From the NCBI GenBank assembly GCA_900755865.1, contig CAAEHZ010000276.1, forward strand, positions 1-7,480: a stretch of DNA of 7,480 bases, given 5' to 3'. How positions within the stretch are numbered: position 1 is the stretch's first letter; every line of letters begins with the position of its first letter. The stretch is from Lachnospiraceae bacterium (GTDB lineage: Bacteria > Bacillota > Clostridia > Lachnospirales > Lachnospiraceae). Both the position numbers and the translations under genes were made by a program. Below are positions 5,486 through 7,480 of this stretch, piece after piece. The notes beneath the pieces were generated by a model, which was not told where the DNA came from, did no database searches, and was given only the letters and a program-made list of their open reading frames with translations.

Positions 5486-5527
5486 ACGATTTTGCAGGAA
5501 ATCAGCAAAATGAAATTGACGATTTTG
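5486..5527. repeat. Direct repeat pair ACGATTTTG with an inverted repeat
   Basis: ACGATTTTG occurs at 5486-5494 and 5519-5527, 33 bp apart (about three helical turns). ATTTTGC (5489-5495) also forms an inverted repeat with GCAAAAT (5505-5511) across 9 nt. It lies upstream of the putP promoter, where an activator or repressor could bind. The remaining sequence of 5372-5578 is AT-rich with no gene I can support. Confidence 0.4.
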
Positions 5528-5578
5528 TAGAAAGCGGAAGAATAGTAAATATAAAAGTGCATAAAAATACAGAAAATA

Positions 5579-5607
5579 TTGCATAAATACTCATTAAATG
5601 ATAGAAT
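5579..5607 (+). promoter_or_regulatory. putP promoter
   Basis: TTGCAT (5579-5584), a 17-nt spacer, TAGAAT (5602-5607). Start predicted near 5614, with a short leader of about 40 nt that contains the palindrome at 5618-5633. Confidence 0.65.
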
Positions 5608-5617
5608 ACAAAACAGA

Positions 5618-5633
5618 TTGAAGTTAACTTCAA
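5618..5633. promoter_or_regulatory. Perfect 16-bp palindrome, putative operator at the putP start site
   Basis: TTGAAGTTAACTTCAA, perfectly symmetrical, covers about +4 to +19 of the predicted putP transcript and ends just before the ribosome site (AAGGGAG, 5637-5643). The half-site resembles dyads bound by MerR-family proteins. Those normally lie in a long -35/-10 spacer, which is not the case here, so a roadblock repressor or an RNA hairpin next to the ribosome site is equally possible. Confidence 0.55.
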
Positions 5634-5652
5634 CAAAAGGGAGAGAGTGGGT

Positions 5653-7194
5653 ATGCTATCAACAATTAATTTCTGTATTATTACTGCTATTGTAATTTAT
5701 CTGCTTGCCATGCTTGCTGTGGGATTTCTTTTCAGCAAGGGAAATTCCGACAGTACGGATTTTTACCTCGGAGGCAGAAAGATGGGGCCGCTTGTCACCG
5801 CCATGAGCGCGGAAGCAAGTGATATGTCAAGCTGGCTTCTGATGGGGCTTCCGGGGGTTGCTTATTTAAGCGGAATCTGTGACGCTGCATGGACAGCAAT
5901 CGGTCTGGGAATTGGAACTTATTTGAACTGGCTGTTTGTGGCAAAGCGTCTGCGCCGTTATTCCAGCAATCTGGATGCAATCACAGTGCCGGATTTCTTT
6001 TCCAAACGGTTTCATGACAAAAAGAATATCCTAAACGCTATTGCAGCATTGGCAATCATCATTTTCTTTATTCCCTATACGGCTTCCGGGTTTGCAGCCT
6101 GCGGAAAGCTGTTTAACAGTCTGTTCGGTGTGAATTACATGACGGCAATGATTGTTTCTGCTTTTATTATTGTAGGTTATACCATTATGGGCGGCTTTAA
6201 GGCGGTATCTACCACAGATTTGATTCAGAGCTGCGTGATGACGCTGGCTCTGTGTATTGTTCTTGGGTTTGGAATTCATACAGCCGGCGGGTTTGATGCG
6301 GTTATGGATAATGCAGGAGCATTGCCGGGATATCTGAGTATGAACGCGACTTACAGTGTGGCAGAAGGAACAGCAAAGCCGTACAGCTTCATTACGATTC
6401 TTTCCACCCTTGCCTGGGGACTTGGATATTTTGGTATGCCTCATATTTTACTTCGGTTTATGGCGATTGAGGATGAGAAAAAGCTGGTGATTTCCCGTCG
6501 GGTGGCAACTATCTGGGTGTTTATTGCCATGGCAGCAGCTATTTTTATCGGTGTTGTAGGACTTGGCATGACAAAGGCGGGTGCGCTGGAATCTCTGGAG
6601 GGAAGTGCGAGTGAAACAGTCATTGTAAAGATTGCAGGGCTTATCAGTTCCCATGGTGTTTTCCCGGCGGTTATCGCGGGTGTGATTCTTGCCGGTATCA
6701 TGGCAGCAACCATGTCCACCGCAGACAGCCAGATGCTTGCGGCAGCTTCCAGTGTGTCCCAGAATATTTTACAGGATTTTCTACATATTAAGATGGACGG
6801 AAAAAAGAGTCTGGGAGCAGCCAGAATTACCATTCTTGCCGTCAGTGTCATTGCTGTATTTCTGGCAAGGGACCCGGACAGCAGTGTTTTCGGAATTGTA
6901 TCCTTCGCTTGGGCAGGATTTGGCGGTGCCTTTGGCGCGGCGATGCTCTGCGCGCTGTTCTGGAAGCGCTGTAATTTACAGGGTGCGCTGGCAGGCATGG
7001 TTGCCGGCGGCGTGATGGTATTTGTCTGGAAATATCTGGTGCGCCCGCTGGGAGGAGCCTGGAACATTTACGAACTCCTTCCCGCGTTCTTAATTTCCCT
7101 GTTTGCAATCATTGTGGTAAGCCTTTTGACAAAGGCACCGGACGAGAGCATTGAAAAGGAATTTGAAGCGGCAAAAACCGCAAAGACAAAGTAA
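5653..7194 (+). CDS. putP: Sodium/proline symporter PutP (SSS family)
   Basis: 513 residues, about 13 membrane helices; imports proline with sodium, for nutrition or osmotic protection. Motifs seen: DFYLGGRKMGP (36-46), SAEASDMSSWLLMGLPG (52-68), with Asp57 and Ser59 matching the sodium-site Asp55 and Ser57 of E. coli PutP; GYTIMGGFKAVSTTDLIQ (175-192); GYFGMPHILLRFMAI (258-272); AATMSTADSQMLAA (351-364), with Ser355-Thr356 matching the second sodium-binding pair Ser340-Thr341. Length is close to the 502 residues of E. coli PutP, so the gene is complete. The charged C-terminal tail (EKEFEAAKTAKTK) is normal for the family. The start at ATG 5653 is preferred over GTG 5647 because AAGGGAG lies 9 nt upstream of the ATG but only 3 nt from the GTG. 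It has its own promoter and a palindromic operator candidate. No proline-catabolism gene is adjacent. It is divergent from the NSS transporter. Confidence 0.95.
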   Translation: MLSTINFCIITAIVIYLLAMLAVGFLFSKGNSDSTDFYLGGRKMGPLVTAMSAEASDMSSWLLMGLPGVAYLSGICDAAWTAIGLGIGTYLNWLFVAKRLRRYSSNLDAITVPDFFSKRFHDKKNILNAIAALAIIIFFIPYTASGFAACGKLFNSLFGVNYMTAMIVSAFIIVGYTIMGGFKAVSTTDLIQSCVMTLALCIVLGFGIHTAGGFDAVMDNAGALPGYLSMNATYSVAEGTAKPYSFITILSTLAWGLGYFGMPHILLRFMAIEDEKKLVISRRVATIWVFIAMAAAIFIGVVGLGMTKAGALESLEGSASETVIVKIAGLISSHGVFPAVIAGVILAGIMAATMSTADSQMLAAASSVSQNILQDFLHIKMDGKKSLGAARITILAVSVIAVFLARDPDSSVFGIVSFAWAGFGGAFGAAMLCALFWKRCNLQGALAGMVAGGVMVFVWKYLVRPLGGAWNIYELLPAFLISLFAIIVVSLLTKAPDESIEKEFEAAKTAKTK

Positions 7195-7218
7195 CAGCAA
7201 CAAAGACGAAATTCAAAC

Positions 7219-7320
7219 TTAATGCTTGCGCAGATACTTGACCGCACACAGGATGACAAGAATGTGTGCGGTTATTTCTATAATATTGGACAAAACAGTT
7301 CCGGCAAATAAAAAGTTCAT
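7219..7320 (-). CDS. 33-residue putative single-span membrane protein
   Basis: A small ORF. The ATG at 7320 is preceded, 5 nt upstream, by the near-perfect ribosome site AAGGGAGG (complement of 7326-7333); stop at 7221-7219. The protein begins MNFLFAGTVLSNIIEITAHI, continues as the hydrophobic stretch LVILCAV, and ends with the basic tail KYLRKH. This reads as one membrane helix with Glu15 and His19 inside it and a positively charged, probably cytoplasmic, end. Two overlapping promoter candidates lie upstream (7351-7391). I do not recognise the family. Options are a small regulatory membrane protein for a transporter (the stop is 25 nt from the convergent putP stop) or a type I toxin-like peptide. 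The coding sequence contains a perfect 10-bp inverted repeat (7241-7272). Confidence 0.65.
   Translation of the reverse strand: MNFLFAGTVLSNIIEITAHILVILCAVKYLRKH
7241..7277 (+). terminator. Probable terminator of putP, inside the small convergent ORF
   Basis: ACCGCACACA (7241-7250) pairs perfectly with TGTGTGCGGT (7263-7272) across a 12-nt loop, followed by TATTTCTAT. The stem is strong and the T-tract weak. It lies 47 nt after the putP stop. On the minus strand no T-run follows, so it would act only for putP, while being translated as part of the small ORF on the other strand. Confidence 0.6.
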
Positions 7321-7350
7321 AAGAGCCTCCCTTACAATTTTTTTGTGTAT

Positions 7351-7391
7351 AATATATGGTTATAATACCATGTAGACAATCAAAAATGCAA
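7351..7391 (-). promoter_or_regulatory. Overlapping promoters and palindrome for the 33-residue ORF
   Basis: On the minus strand, TTGTCT (7379-7374), 17 nt, TATATT (7356-7351), and also TTGCAT (7391-7386), 18 nt, TATTAT (7367-7362). The inverted repeat ATGGT-N6-ACCAT (7356-7371) sits over both -10 regions and could be an operator. Either promoter gives a short leader of roughly 20-35 nt before the strong ribosome site. Confidence 0.55.
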
Positions 7392-7394
7392 CGA

Positions 7395-7423
7395 TTGATA
7401 TTATACCCGAGATAAGATATAAT
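7395..7423 (+). promoter_or_regulatory. Strong rightward sigma-A promoter at the window edge
   Basis: TTGATA (7395-7400), a 17-nt spacer, TATAAT (7418-7423): one mismatch in total. Transcription would start near 7430 and leave the window. It is divergent from the small-ORF promoters. The first 50 nt contain no clear ribosome site or start codon but do contain a small hairpin, AAGCAC/GTGCTT (7457-7462/7470-7475). The product, protein or RNA, is not visible. Confidence 0.6.
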
Positions 7424-7480
7424 GAGCGCAGGCAATGAGCAGTGCCATACAATAAAAAGCACATATGCCGTGCTTGCACA

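Noticed and set aside
5396..5584. 62-residue minus-strand ORF in the putP upstream region
   Set aside because: The phenylalanine/leucine-rich product with FLQNR twice is produced by AT-rich DNA and the ACGATTTTG direct repeats. No ribosome site, and it covers part of the regulatory region.
6441..7067. 208-residue minus-strand ORF opposite putP
   Set aside because: It lies wholly inside putP, whose conserved sodium-site motifs are on the plus strand. The antisense frame shows only A/P/T-rich mirror composition.
7109..7462. 117-residue minus-strand ORF running from the right edge into putP
   Set aside because: It overlaps the well-supported 33-residue ORF in a different frame and the putP 3' end, spans promoters and the hairpin, and has a Cys/Ile-rich random-looking sequence with no ribosome site.
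7360..7480. A second minus-strand frame (ending LISGIISIVAFLIVYMVL at 7360) that could be the end of a membrane protein entering from the right
   Set aside because: The hydrophobic stretch is short, the region is AT-rich, and both the small-ORF promoters and a strong plus-strand promoter fall inside it. Not enough to call a gene.
1..7480. CRISPR array, tRNA or rRNA genes
   Set aside because: No regularly spaced identical repeats, no tRNA cloverleaf pattern and no rRNA-like sequence were seen on either strand.

Overview
The window looks like a chromosomal stretch from a gut-type Lachnospiraceae (Clostridia). Evidence: moderate GC, strong AGGAGG-type ribosome sites, TTGACA/TATAAT-type promoters, and protein families typical of that group (Rpn-type nuclease, class M sirtuin with a zinc macrodomain, PutP, NSS symporter). 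The genus cannot be fixed from the sequence alone.

Left part (1-2815). The window opens inside the 3' end of an Rpn/PD-(D/E)XK nuclease-transposase gene, closed by a terminator at 528-577. A near-consensus sigma-A promoter (610-638) follows, bracketed by two copies of the same operator-like inverted repeat. It leads into a 37-codon ORF (739-852) that reads like the N-terminus of a pyridoxamine-5'-phosphate-oxidase-family protein and then stops. The next gene, a class M sirtuin (SirTM, 822-1772), starts inside that fragment. After 78 nt comes a SirTM-type macrodomain protein (1851-2630). By analogy with characterised SirTM operons, the sirtuin would add ADP-ribose to a protein and the macrodomain would remove it. 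The usual partner genes of the staphylococcal and streptococcal operons (GcvH-L, lipoate ligase LplA2) do not lie next to the pair here. The pair appears to be expressed from a promoter inherited from a truncated oxidoreductase gene. A frameshifted gene remnant follows (2631-2815).

Middle part (2861-5164). A cytoplasmic five-bladed beta-propeller glycosidase (GH43-like) runs rightward. It overlaps tail-to-tail, by 24 nt, a leftward NSS-family sodium-dependent amino-acid transporter.

Regulatory block (5165-5652). This 488-nt intergenic region holds a 143-bp MITE-like or structured-leader element with perfect 10-bp terminal inverted repeats and a long internal hairpin. It also holds a leftward promoter at the edge of that element, a pair of direct repeats, and a rightward promoter with a perfect 16-bp palindrome just before the start of putP.

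Right part (5653-7480). PutP, a sodium/proline symporter, is followed by a convergent 33-codon small membrane-protein ORF (7219-7320, minus strand). That ORF has an excellent ribosome site and its own promoter region. Its coding sequence contains the 10-bp-stem hairpin that probably terminates putP. Beyond it a strong rightward promoter (7395-7423) fires out of the window towards an unseen gene or RNA.
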